Positions 24,835 to 33,496 of a stretch of DNA of 45,677 bases are shown piece after piece; the stretch's first letter is position 1; each line of letters opens with the position of its first letter. This stretch comes from Hyphomicrobiales bacterium. GTDB lineage: Bacteria > Pseudomonadota > Alphaproteobacteria > Rhizobiales > Methyloligellaceae. The notes under the pieces are model-generated. The model was given only the letters and a program-made list of their open reading frames with translations, ran no database searches and was not told the DNA's origin. A program made the position numbers and the translations under genes. Where the stretch lies: assembly GCA_021775575.1 (NCBI GenBank), contig JAJFHO010000060.1:1-45677 (forward strand). The letters run 5' to 3'.

Positions 24835-26553
24835 ATGAAAACGGGCCGGATACAGTATGAATCTGCACGCATGCGTCAGGAGACGCAGGCATGCGGACGC
24901 GCGCCCACGAGCGGCAACATTGGTGCGGGCAAACTGGCATGGACCATGCTGATCAGCCTCGCCTGGGCGATTTTGACGAGTGCGGGTGCGCTGATCGCGG
25001 TAAATGGCGCCGCCTATGCCGCGGGTCCGGTGCCCGGCGGGCAGGTCTTCAGCCTCGCCAATCCGGAGCACGTTTCGCGGGTCGCAGTCACCGTAAACAA
25101 GTCGCAGACGGTCCGTGTCGACCATCCTTTTGCGGAAGCGCTGGTTGGCAACTCCGAAATCGCGGACGTTATTCCGCTGACCGATCGCACGCTCTACATT
25201 CTCGGCAAGGAGATCGGCGGCACGCGGATTTCGATCCTCGACAAGGATAAGAAACTGCTCGGCGTCATGGAGATCGAGGTTTCCTATGACGCCGATGCGA
25301 TCCATGCGCAATTCAAGAAGAGCATGCCGCGCTCGCAGATCAAGGTCACGCCCGTCAATGGCAAAATTCTACTGACCGGTTTCGTGCCCGATGCGATCGA
25401 ACTTGAAAAAGCGATGGCGATCGCCAGCCAGTATGCGCCGGAATCGGTGACGAATTCACTGTCCGTCGCCGGCTCGCAGCAGGTGCTTCTTGAAGTGCGC
25501 TTCGTCGAGGCATCGCGCAACGCGACCCGCAATCTGGGCGTGAACTGGAGAGCCGTTGCGCAATCCGCGGGCAATTTCGCGTTGAATACAAACCTGCCTG
25601 GCACGATCGGGCTCGGTGCGTTCCCGGCGACGACACTTCCTTTCGGTTCAATGGTCACCCGCCTGCTGAGCAATGGCGTGAACGCCGACCTGATCATCCA
25701 GGCGCTTGAGGAGAAGGGGCTCGCGCGCCGGCTCGCGGAGCCGAATCTTGTTGCCCTGTCGGGCGATACGGCCAGCTTTCTCGCCGGCGGTGAATTTCCC
25801 TTTCCGATCGCGCGTCAGGACGACACGATCACCATCGAATTCAAGAAATTCGGCGTAGGTCTCGGCTTTACCCCGACAGTTCTGGGGAACGGGCTCATCA
25901 ACCTCAAAATCGAGCCCGAGGTCAGCGAGATCGATCCCAACAACACGCTCGTGGTCAACGACACGACCATTCCGGGTCTGGTAACCCGGCGCGCCAAGAC
26001 GACGGTCGAATTGCGTGACGGGCAGAGCTTCGCCATCGCCGGTCTGTTGCAGTCCAACCATTCCAAGTCGTCGCGGCAGTTGCCGTGGATCGGGCAGGTT
26101 CCGGTTCTTGGCGCCCTGTTCCGCAGCGCGTCTTATGAGAGAAACGAGACCGATCTCGTGATCATCGTCACGCCGCGGCTGGTAAAACCCGCCGCGCCGG
26201 GCCAGCCGTTGATCACGCCATTCGACAAAACTGCGCCGAGCAACGATGCCGAGTTTTTCCTCAACGGGAAGACGGAGCGGCCGAGTTGGCGGGCGCATGT
26301 CGCGCGGACCCGCCACGCGCATCCGAAAAAGGTTCCGCCGGCCGGTCATATGCTGGGCGCGGGCGGGCCCGTGGCCGAGACACCGGGCAGCTACAAGGAC
26401 ACTTACAGCCGGTCCTACAAGGAAAGCGCCTTGCGCTCGTCCGACCTGATTACCGGCAGCCTTCCCAAGAAGGATGACACACCGGACCAACCCGCGGCGG
26501 CGCTGCCGGCGGCGGAGGGTTTGGACGCCGAGCTGGAAAGGGGCGGAGCATGA
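24835..26553 (+). CDS. cpaC: Tad pilus outer-membrane secretin CpaC (RcpA)
   Basis: Translation is set at ATG 24835 (MKTGRIQYESARMRQ), which has GGGGG at good spacing; the ORF track begins 20 codons earlier. The 572-residue protein has a long leader with a hydrophobic segment (about 35-60), a secretin N-terminal domain (NKSQTVRVDHPFAEALVGN), a BON-like domain and the type II/III secretin domain (about 215-430) with VEVSFxEx-like LLEVRFVEASRNATRNLG and the C-terminal gate sequence QVPVLGALFRS. A low-complexity tail of about 120 residues (HARTRHAHPKK region, SYKDTYSRSYKE) follows. It overlaps the next gene as ATGA. Confidence 0.93.
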   Translation: MKTGRIQYESARMRQETQACGRAPTSGNIGAGKLAWTMLISLAWAILTSAGALIAVNGAAYAAGPVPGGQVFSLANPEHVSRVAVTVNKSQTVRVDHPFAEALVGNSEIADVIPLTDRTLYILGKEIGGTRISILDKDKKLLGVMEIEVSYDADAIHAQFKKSMPRSQIKVTPVNGKILLTGFVPDAIELEKAMAIASQYAPESVTNSLSVAGSQQVLLEVRFVEASRNATRNLGVNWRAVAQSAGNFALNTNLPGTIGLGAFPATTLPFGSMVTRLLSNGVNADLIIQALEEKGLARRLAEPNLVALSGDTASFLAGGEFPFPIARQDDTITIEFKKFGVGLGFTPTVLGNGLINLKIEPEVSEIDPNNTLVVNDTTIPGLVTRRAKTTVELRDGQSFAIAGLLQSNHSKSSRQLPWIGQVPVLGALFRSASYERNETDLVIIVTPRLVKPAAPGQPLITPFDKTAPSNDAEFFLNGKTERPSWRAHVARTRHAHPKKVPPAGHMLGAGGPVAETPGSYKDTYSRSYKESALRSSDLITGSLPKKDDTPDQPAAALPAAEGLDAELERGGA

Positions 26554-26909
26554 GCAACATCATCAACAGGACTATGCCTGGGCTGGCGGTAAAGGTTGGC
26601 TGTATTGGCGCCGTTATCTTGTCGTCGGCGCTGCTGGCGGCCTGCCGCGATACCAATCAGTATCTGAGCCGGCGCGACACCATCATGCTGGGAGCCGGCG
26701 ACGCCATGGCCCATAACCGCGCCGTGCATACGATCGACCCGTGGGCGCCGCACTCCAAGGACACCAACATTCCCGCCGACGGCAAGCGGATGATGGTCGG
26801 TATCAAGCGTTATCAGGAAAACAAGAGCCTGGAGCCGGAGGGCGAGGACACCACCGAGCGTTTCGAAGAGCAGGAGGGCGGTCCGCCGCCCGCCGGGCCC
26901 TCGTCGTAA
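26550..26909 (+). CDS. Small lipoprotein in the CpaD position of the Tad locus
   Basis: The 119-residue protein has a lipobox, LLAAC, after a hydrophobic signal sequence (about 12-32). The body contains the segment RRDTIMLGAGDAMAHNRAVHTIDPW and ends in a Pro/Glu-rich tail. This pattern recurs in small alphaproteobacterial Tad-locus lipoproteins, but it is much shorter than classical CpaD (about 200-250 residues). It is translationally coupled to cpaC (ATGA), so an outer-membrane pilotin or secretin-associated role is likely by inference. Confidence 0.75.
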   Translation: MSNIINRTMPGLAVKVGCIGAVILSSALLAACRDTNQYLSRRDTIMLGAGDAMAHNRAVHTIDPWAPHSKDTNIPADGKRMMVGIKRYQENKSLEPEGEDTTERFEEQEGGPPPAGPSS

Positions 26910-26990
26910 ACGCCGCCGGCGCGGCCAACGGAATGTTAAGCGCGGTATGATAGGCAGTGCTTGAGACCAGGCTTGTCGGACACAGGACGG

Positions 26991-28220
26991 ATGCTGAGCA
27001 AATTCACCAGTAAGGGCAAGAAGAACGCCGAGGTCGCCGTTGATCTGGTGGCCGCGAACCCTGCTATCAAGCACATGGTGGGGGAGGCGCTGGATCGCGA
27101 CGAGCGTTTTACGCTTGCGAAAAGTTTCGACACGATCGAGGAGGCCGAGCAAAGCAGTCTGGCTGCGTCGAGCCCGGCTATTCTGCTCGTTGAAATCGAC
27201 CCCGCCAAACCGGGCGATCTGGCGGCGATGGACAGGGTTATGGCGGGGCCGGCACAAGGACGCGCGGTCATCGCCATCATCGATGCGTTGACCGAAAGCG
27301 CGGTTCGCCAGTTGCTGCATCTGCATGTCTCGGACCTGCTGTCGCGCGATTGCGAGGCTGATGGTCTGCTGCGCGCCTGCGAACGGGCGATCCGGCCCGA
27401 AAGCGAGCGCAGCCGCTTTGCCGGCGCCAAATGCTATGCTTTCATTTCCGCTGGCGGCGGGGCCGGCAACACCTCGCTCGCGATCCAGAGCGCCTTTGTC
27501 CTTGCCCGCAAGACCCGCCAGTATCAGTCGACCTGCCTGATCGACATGGATTTTCAGGGCGGGGCCGTGGCCGACTATGTCGATGTTTCGCCAAATCTGC
27601 AGCTTGACGAAGTTGCCCGCTCTCCCGACAGGCTCGACGCCCAGCTTCTGGAAGTGATGATATCGCGCCATGATACGGGCCTGGCGGTAATGGCGGCGGA
27701 AAGCGCCTTGCGCCCCTATGACAGTGTCAGCGGCGACTGGGTCACCCGGCTGCTCGACATGGCATCGCTCAAATTCGAGAGCATCGTGCTCGATATGCCG
27801 CGTGTCTGGCTGCCATGGAGCGAGAGCGTGCTTCGCGGTTCGGACCGCGTATTTATCGTCACCGAAATGACCGTGCCCGGGCTCAGACAGGCGCGCCGGC
27901 TGCTCGAGGCGATCAAGAAGCAATGCGACGGCGAAATCGACATCTCGGTTATCGTCAACCGTTTCCGCCAGTCGTTCCTTGGCGGGGTCAACGCGGTCCG
28001 CAAGAAGGATGCGGAAGATTTGCTCGGAGACTGCCTCGCGGGCTGTGTCGCGGAAGATTACAAACTGGTGCGCGAGGCGATCGACCGCGGCGTGCCGCTC
28101 TACGAGATCGACAAGAAGAACAAGATCGAAAAGGATCTGGAGGCAATTCTGTTCGCCGAGCGCCCGCAGACCCTGCCGGTTCCAGTGGACGAACCAAAGG
28201 CGCGCGCCGCCGGCGATTAG
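26991..28220 (+). CDS. cpaE: CpaE/TadZ-like pilus localisation ATPase
   Basis: ATG 26991 (MLSKFTSKGKKNAEV) with AGGA upstream is preferred over the TTG at 26961. The 409-residue protein has an atypical receiver-like N-terminal domain (about 20-130) and a MinD/ParA-like ATPase domain (about 145-390). The nucleotide loop reads ISAGGGAGNTS, where Asn stands in place of the P-loop Lys, as in atypical TadZ proteins that polar-localise the pilus machine. Later segments CLIDMDFQGGAVADY and IVLDMPRVW correspond to the Walker A' and B regions. Its TAG stop is formed inside the terminal repeat of the palindromic element that follows. Confidence 0.88.
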   Translation: MLSKFTSKGKKNAEVAVDLVAANPAIKHMVGEALDRDERFTLAKSFDTIEEAEQSSLAASSPAILLVEIDPAKPGDLAAMDRVMAGPAQGRAVIAIIDALTESAVRQLLHLHVSDLLSRDCEADGLLRACERAIRPESERSRFAGAKCYAFISAGGGAGNTSLAIQSAFVLARKTRQYQSTCLIDMDFQGGAVADYVDVSPNLQLDEVARSPDRLDAQLLEVMISRHDTGLAVMAAESALRPYDSVSGDWVTRLLDMASLKFESIVLDMPRVWLPWSESVLRGSDRVFIVTEMTVPGLRQARRLLEAIKKQCDGEIDISVIVNRFRQSFLGGVNAVRKKDAEDLLGDCLAGCVAEDYKLVREAIDRGVPLYEIDKKNKIEKDLEAILFAERPQTLPVPVDEPKARAAGD

Positions 28221-28488
28221 GTTGAGAACTCATAAATATCGTCCATTCCACGCAGTGGATTTTGTCTCTGACAAGGCAGAAGAACGCGGGAAATCTTCAT
28301 GATTTTCAAGTTCTTATAACGCAGGCAGTGGCGAAATCCACCACGCCTGGAGGATTGAAAAAAAGGCGGCCCATCCGCCGCGCAGCCGGCTCTCGAATAG
28401 GCTATGGCCTGTCCATCGGCCCGATTGCGCGGCGGATGAGCCGCCTTTTACGAATGGAATTGCACGATATTTATGAGTTCTCAACCTA
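28218..28488 (-). repeat. Palindromic MITE-like element, copy 1 (between cpaE and the ABC gene)
   Basis: The ends are perfect 25-bp terminal inverted repeats that start TAGGTTGAGAACTCATAAAT and end with its complement, bounded by TA on both sides. Inside lies a second dyad, 28359-28384 with 28426-28450 (AGGCGG...CCGCCGCGCA arms), closing on a 41-base loop at 28385-28425. The A-run before the inner stem and the TTTT after it would make it a strong bidirectional terminator between the convergent cpaE and ABC genes. No ORF or transposase is present. Its reverse complement aligns end to end with copy 2 at 31664-31933. Confidence 0.88.
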
Positions 28489-28523
28489 GGCTCCGGACCC
28501 AAGCCTCATACCTGCGACGTCCA

Positions 28524-31500
28524 TTATTTCGACCGCATTTCCGCTTCGCGTTCCAACAGCCGCTCGACGGTTTGGCGCAGCAGCGCGTAGGTGGCGCTGG
28601 GCGAGGCGTCGAGAAACTGCCTGAAACGGTCATGGGCCAGGGGAAGAAGAACCGAATCCTCGGCGCATTTTACGGTCGCCGAACTGGTCCTGTCCGCGAA
28701 CAGCGAGTATTCGCCGATCATGTCGCTGGCATGAAGACGGCGGACCGGCCTGCGGGTCTTCGGCAGATAAACGTCGAGGCCCCCGGACATAATGAGGAAT
28801 ATCTCGCTGGCCGGTTCTCCGAAGGTGCACACGGTTTCACCCTTGGCATATTCCTCCGGCTGGAGCATCTCGGCGAGTTCGTGAAGTTCGTGGACCGGCA
28901 GGTTGCCGAAGAAATTCGATTTCTTCAAAATCCAGAATTTGGCGTCGGGCTCCTGGTCGAACTCGACCGGCTGCTCGGCGATTGTCGCCCGGAAGTCGGC
29001 GTCGCGGGGAAAGAGCTCGCTGAACTTGCCCGTTGCATGGACCGCGCCTTCCTTCATGACCACGACCTGGTCGGCCAACTTGGCGAGATCGAGATCGTGG
29101 GTGATCGCGATAACGGTCTTTTGCTTCGCGCGTTCCTGCAGCAACCTGTTCACGTTCCACCGCTTGACCAGATCGAGCGCGGAGGTCGGTTCGTCGAGAA
29201 GATAAGTTTCCGCGTCACGCAGCAGTGTCCGGCCGAGACAGACGAGCTGGCGTTGCCCGCCCGATAAGCGCCGTCCGTCCCGGCCGACGCCGGTCTGAAG
29301 GCCGGATTCGATCAGCATGGCCCTGAGCGGTGATGCGGCCGTGTTGGCCAGGAGGATGCGGTCGAGCTTGCGCTGTATCCTGGTATCCGCGCTCGGCGCC
29401 CCGGCGAACAGGAGATTGTCGCGCCAGTTCAGGCCACCAAGGATCCTGGCCTCATCGAATGGCTCGACCGCGCCGGCAAGCCGCCGCTTGAGCGGTCCTA
29501 TAAATTCCGCTTGCGCCGTGCCGTTGCGCGCGAGTCCAAGACGCGCCGGGTCCCTGATTTCAAGTTCCGCGGGCGCCGTCAAAAGACCGGCCAGCATCAG
29601 CTGCGGATTCGCCTGGTCCTGCACTCCCAGGTCTTCGAGCAGCGATTTGCGCAGCATCCAGACCGGCGGGGAAAGCGGAAAACGCGCCTTGCCGTTATAG
29701 TCCTGGGGGCTGCCGCTGCGCGACAGCAACTCCCGTGTCCCCTTCAAGGCACGCAGCGCAAGGCCCGACAGGGCGTCCGCGAAGGCCGTACCGGCGAGCG
29801 CATCGAGGAATGCACGGTCGCTTTTCTGCTGCAGCATCAGCAGCGCATGCCGTTGGGTGACGCCGCCGAGGATATGGTCGACGACAGGATGATGGAGCGC
29901 CGCGCGGCCATCGCGGAAATAATGGAGCTTTAGTCCAAGCTCGCCCTCGACCTCTTCCTGCAGCATCCGCCGGACCGCGTGGAGCGCGCCGCCATCTATG
30001 TGCCTGGCCAGCGCCATTATCGGCTTGCGGTCCAGCGCCCGCTCCATGGCGAGCTGATCGAGGCCGATCGACTCTATGACCGCCAGCTCTTCGCCGGTCA
30101 GCGGCCGGCTGAAGCCGGAGGTTGCCTTGTTGTTGCCGCCGTCCTCTTTTTCTTTTGCATGTCCCGGATTGTCCGCTGCCGGCGCGATGCAGCCGAATAG
30201 CAGATTGCCCTTGATCGACGCATTCACCAGCGCACTGGTTTGCGGCATGTAGCTGAAAATCCTTGCCCGCTCTTCCGGCGATAGCCGGGATATTGCTGTG
30301 CCGGCATACAGGATTGTGCCCTTGTCGGTTTTCTTTCGTCCCAGCATGAGCTGGCTGAGCATGGACTTGCCCGAGCCCGACCCGCCAATGATGGCGGTAA
30401 GCGTACGGGGTTTGAAGCTAACGTTTACGCCGTCTTGCCCGCCCTGAACCTGGCCGTCCGCGCCAAAGCGGTATTTGACATTGCTCAGCGAGAGCGCCGC
30501 GGGCGATTTGCGCGCGCCTTTCGGCTTGCTGCTGCGCCTCGCCGGGGCGGGCGAGGCATATTGCATCAATCGGTCCACGGCATGCTGATTGATCCGGAAC
30601 TGCATCCGCAGCCGGGCGATCAGCAGCATATGGTGGAACAGGCTTGGCAGTGTGCGGATGATGACCGGCACTTCGCGCAAATTGACCTGACCGGAAAAAA
30701 ACTGGACCAGCGCCGTGATGAAGGCGGCGAAGGCGGCCATATTCGTAATCTTGTAGTTTGCCGCCTGGCGCCGGTTGAGTGGAATCAATTCCTCATAGGT
30801 CTGCCGGCGCGGTTTCTGAATGTCGGTGAAGCTCCGAAGCGTACCGGCATAGAGATTGGAGACCTGGACTTCCGGAGACACATTCAAATAGTCGCCGAGA
30901 ACCGACTTTATCCTGTCGTCCTGATCGCTGAGCTGCCGCTGGATTACCGGCAAGCGGGCGATGATGCGGTTGGCTGTCCAGGCTCCCACGCCAACGACGC
31001 CGAAGCCGATGAGGGCAAGCCGCCAGTCGAGTTTGAGAAAATAGATTAGCGGCGCAACGAGATTGCACGCCGCGAACCATAATTCGGAAATATCGTTGCG
31101 CCGTTCGATGATCTGATAGGCGTCGCCGGTGAGCCGGTTGGCAATTTCCGTGGCCGCGTGCTGGCGGAAGAATTCATCGTCCTGGCGCAGCAGATTGGCC
31201 AGCACTTCGCGCTCGATGTCTTCGCGCGAGATCGCGGTCAGGCTGCCGGTGGTCCATTCCTTGGCAAATTCGATAAGCGCTCCGATCGACAGAAAGCCGC
31301 AATAGAGCAGGAGCAGGGCAAAGAATGTCTGTCTGCCGGCCCCGGCGCCAAATGATTGAAGGAAGGCGCCAAAGTTCACCGTGTAGAAATTCGCGCTGCC
31401 TTGATCGGCGGTTCCCGCCGCGCGGTCCGAAATCATTCCGTATAAGGCGTCGACCAGCTGCGAGAGGAGCTCGAGTTCGTAATAGAGAATGAATGTGACC

Positions 31501-31610
31501 AGGGTTCCGCAAACGAACAGCGCCAGGAAATGCCCGAGATATTTCCGGTTATAGACCGACAGCCAGTCCTGCAGGGCGGCGTTGGCCGGCATCTTGTTGG
31601 CTTTCGGCAT
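28524..31610 (-). CDS. ABC exporter fused to a cyclic-nucleotide-binding-type domain, with a long insertion in the ATPase
   Basis: The 1028-residue protein has a type-1 ABC exporter membrane region (about 20-345) followed by one ATPase domain: Walker A GGSGSGKS (409-416), Q-loop YMPQ (454-457), signature LSGGQ (782-786), Walker B YLLDEP (803-808) and H-loop ITHD (836-839). About 245 residues (475-720) are inserted between the Q-loop and signature, where 70-100 are normal, and the NLLFG-type segment occurs on both sides of the insert. A Crp-like cNMP-binding domain ends the protein (about 898-1010, with GEPASEIFLIMSGG and IGEYSLFADR). It is antisense to the tad genes and bracketed by repeats. 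Substrate unknown. There is no clear Shine-Dalgarno, so the start is uncertain. Confidence 0.85.
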   Translation of the reverse strand: MPKANKMPANAALQDWLSVYNRKYLGHFLALFVCGTLVTFILYYELELLSQLVDALYGMISDRAAGTADQGSANFYTVNFGAFLQSFGAGAGRQTFFALLLLYCGFLSIGALIEFAKEWTTGSLTAISREDIEREVLANLLRQDDEFFRQHAATEIANRLTGDAYQIIERRNDISELWFAACNLVAPLIYFLKLDWRLALIGFGVVGVGAWTANRIIARLPVIQRQLSDQDDRIKSVLGDYLNVSPEVQVSNLYAGTLRSFTDIQKPRRQTYEELIPLNRRQAANYKITNMAAFAAFITALVQFFSGQVNLREVPVIIRTLPSLFHHMLLIARLRMQFRINQHAVDRLMQYASPAPARRSSKPKGARKSPAALSLSNVKYRFGADGQVQGGQDGVNVSFKPRTLTAIIGGSGSGKSMLSQLMLGRKKTDKGTILYAGTAISRLSPEERARIFSYMPQTSALVNASIKGNLLFGCIAPAADNPGHAKEKEDGGNNKATSGFSRPLTGEELAVIESIGLDQLAMERALDRKPIMALARHIDGGALHAVRRMLQEEVEGELGLKLHYFRDGRAALHHPVVDHILGGVTQRHALLMLQQKSDRAFLDALAGTAFADALSGLALRALKGTRELLSRSGSPQDYNGKARFPLSPPVWMLRKSLLEDLGVQDQANPQLMLAGLLTAPAELEIRDPARLGLARNGTAQAEFIGPLKRRLAGAVEPFDEARILGGLNWRDNLLFAGAPSADTRIQRKLDRILLANTAASPLRAMLIESGLQTGVGRDGRRLSGGQRQLVCLGRTLLRDAETYLLDEPTSALDLVKRWNVNRLLQERAKQKTVIAITHDLDLAKLADQVVVMKEGAVHATGKFSELFPRDADFRATIAEQPVEFDQEPDAKFWILKKSNFFGNLPVHELHELAEMLQPEEYAKGETVCTFGEPASEIFLIMSGGLDVYLPKTRRPVRRLHASDMIGEYSLFADRTSSATVKCAEDSVLLPLAHDRFRQFLDASPSATYALLRQTVERLLEREAEMRSK

Positions 31611-31663
31611 GGCGACTATGGCATCGTCCGGAGTTATCGGAGCCGAACTGGTGAAACAGGAAA

Positions 31664-31933
31664 CTAGGTCATGAACTCATATATGTCGTGCAATTCCGTA
31701 CGAACAGGGCGGTCCATCCGCTGCGCACTCGGCTCTCGAATTGGCCGTGGCCTGTCCTTCGACCCGCTTGCGTGCGTCTGAATCGTCGTTTTCAAGCCCT
31801 CGGGACGTGGTGGATTTTGCCGCTGGACGCGTTAGAAGGGTTTGAAAAACATGGATATTTCCAACGCCCCTCGGCTTTGCCGGAGACAAAATCCGGCGCG
31901 CGGAATGGACGGCATTTATGAATTCATGACTTG
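31664..31933 (+). repeat. Palindromic MITE-like element, copy 2 (between the ABC gene and cpaF)
   Basis: This copy is in the opposite orientation to copy 1 and is homologous over its full length, roughly 70% by eye. Its terminal inverted repeats are AGGTCATGAACTCATATATG and a diverged partner ending in GAATTCATGACTT. Shared internal strings include GTCGTGCAATTCC, CGTGGTGGATTT and GAGACAAAATCC. The inner stem is decayed on one side (GCGTGCGTCTGAATCG). The 41-base centre (31728-31768) matches copy 1 only if it is inverted relative to the arms: 33 of 41 positions by hand count. Confidence 0.83.
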
Positions 31934-32080
31934 GCTTGAGCGGGAGCGGACATACAGACCCGCCCGATCCGTTAAAATTTGAGCGATTGGATTCGGTATA
32001 TTTTTTCTTTCTTTGCTTATCCTCTCAGGCTGCGGATTGCCGCAAAGGGTTCAAAGTGAGAGGGAGCGTGCGTCCGGGTT
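31934..32080 (+). promoter_or_regulatory. Upstream region of cpaF
   Basis: This is the gap left between element copy 2 and cpaF. It holds an AT-rich patch (GTTAAAATTTGAGCG, then GGTATATTTTTTC) that may carry a promoter for the distal tad genes, and a small TGCGG-ATTG-CCGCA hairpin at 32031-32044. Spacing to a -35 box is not canonical, so the promoter call is weak. A separate promoter would be needed because the upstream genes are separated by an antisense gene and a terminator-like element. Confidence 0.3.
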
Positions 32081-33487
32081 ATGGGACGATTTTCATCAGC
32101 AATATTGAGTCCGGTTACGGAATGCGACGATGATGCGCCGCACGAGGCGGAGTCCGTGCCGGGCGATCCTGTGGAGATTGAAGCTGACGAGGCGCCCCGC
32201 GACAGCAAGCTAACCCAGCCGCGTTTTCTCGAGGCGAAGGTGCGCCTTCACCGCATGCTGATCGAGGTGATCGATCTTTCGGTCCTTGAAAAAGTCAGCC
32301 GGGAAGAGCTGCGCGACCTGGTCGGAGAGGTCGTCAGCAAGCAGGTTCTCGACGAGCGTCTGCCATTGAACAAGGAGGAACTTGCGGAATTTTGTGAAGA
32401 GGTCTGCGACGAGATGACGGGGCTTGGGCCGCTCGAGCCGCTACTCGAGGACCCAACGATTTCCGACATTCTCATCAATACCCATGACCAGGTTTACGTG
32501 GAGCGTTTCGGCCAGCTTGAGCTGACCCAGGTGAAATTCAAGGATGAAGCGCACCTGCTGCGGATCCTGAACAAGATCGTCGCTGCCGTGGGGCGGCGCG
32601 TCGACGAGTCCCAGCCTATGGTCGATGCCCGGCTGGCGGACGGCAGCCGCGTCAATGCCGTCATCCGCCCACTGGCCGTCGACGGGCCGCTGATCTCGAT
32701 CCGGAAATTCTCCAAGAAGCCGTTCTCGATGGACAAGCTCGTCGAGATGGGCGCACTCAAGAAACCGATTGCAGAGGTGCTTGCCGCCGCCGTCAAAGGC
32801 CGTGTTTCGATGATCGTGTCGGGCGGCACGGGCACCGGCAAGACAACAATGCTGAACGCGCTCTCAAATCATATCTCGGACAAGGAACGGCTTGTCACGA
32901 TTGAGGACGCGGCCGAGCTGCAGCTTCAGCAGCCTCATGTCGGGCGTCTGGAAACCCGACCGCCGAATATTGAAGGCAACGGCGAAATCCGCCAGCGCGA
33001 ACTGGTCAAGAATGCACTGCGCATGCGCCCGGACCGGGTGATCCTCGGCGAGGTGCGCGGCGAGGAAGCCTTCGACATGCTTCAGGCGATGAATACCGGC
33101 CATGAAGGGTCGATGGCGACAATCCACGCCAACAACCCGCGCGACGCCATCGCGCGGCTGGAGAATATGATCGGCATGGCCGGCTTCAACATGGGCGAAA
33201 CGTCGATGCGCTCGCAGATTGCCTCGGCCGTCGGCATGATCGTTCAACTGACACGCTTGAGCGACGGCACGCGCCGGCTGACCAGCGTCGCCGAGATCAC
33301 CGGCATAGAGGGCTCGATCCTGCAGATGCAGGAAATCTTCAAATTCGAGCGCACCCATACCGACGAGAACTACAAGGTGCACGGGGAGTTCCGGGCGACC
33401 GGCGTACGGCCAAAATTCATGGATGAGCTCAAGTTGAGTGGCGTCGAGCTGCCGTCCGAATATTTCGATCCCAAAGATCCGCTTTAG
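32081..33487 (+). CDS. cpaF: Tad pilus assembly ATPase CpaF (TadA)
   Basis: The 468-residue secretion ATPase has an acidic N-terminal extension (about 15-40), an N-terminal helical domain and a VirB11/GspE-like motor: Walker [10 protein letters not shown] (248-256), the Asp-box [11 protein letters not shown], and Walker [13 protein letters not shown] followed by the His box [13 protein letters not shown]. It powers Flp pilus extension and retraction. The ATG is about 16 bases after a GGGAG, longer than usual, so the start carries some doubt. It is the first gene of the distal tad group cpaF-tadB-tadC-tadD, all on the plus strand. Confidence 0.95.
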   Translation: MGRFSSAILSPVTECDDDAPHEAESVPGDPVEIEADEAPRDSKLTQPRFLEAKVRLHRMLIEVIDLSVLEKVSREELRDLVGEVVSKQVLDERLPLNKEELAEFCEEVCDEMTGLGPLEPLLEDPTISDILINTHDQVYVERFGQLELTQVKFKDEAHLLRILNKIVAAVGRRVDESQPMVDARLADGSRVNAVIRPLAVDGPLISIRKFSKKPFSMDKLVEMGALKKPIAEVLAAAVKGRVSMIVSGGTGTGKTTMLNALSNHISDKERLVTIEDAAELQLQQPHVGRLETRPPNIEGNGEIRQRELVKNALRMRPDRVILGEVRGEEAFDMLQAMNTGHEGSMATIHANNPRDAIARLENMIGMAGFNMGETSMRSQIASAVGMIVQLTRLSDGTRRLTSVAEITGIEGSILQMQEIFKFERTHTDENYKVHGEFRATGVRPKFMDELKLSGVELPSEYFDPKDPL

Positions 33488-33496
33488 GGGCGCACG

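Noticed and set aside
24597-24860. 87-residue ORF across the CTAA repeats
   Set aside because: It overlaps the cpaB end and the cpaC start, has no ribosome site, and its repeated peptide simply mirrors the 24-bp DNA repeat.
26415-27923. 502-residue minus-strand ORF opposite cpaE
   Set aside because: It spans several genuine tad genes antisense and has no coherent domain content.
28218-31933. CRISPR array or insertion sequence with its own transposase
   Set aside because: There are only two copies, in inverted orientation and 3.2 kb apart, with no spacers and no transposase ORF inside either copy.
31664-31933. Small ORFs inside element copy 2 (31677..31889 minus, 31688..31921 plus)
   Set aside because: They are not conserved in copy 1, lack ribosome sites and fall on palindromic sequence.
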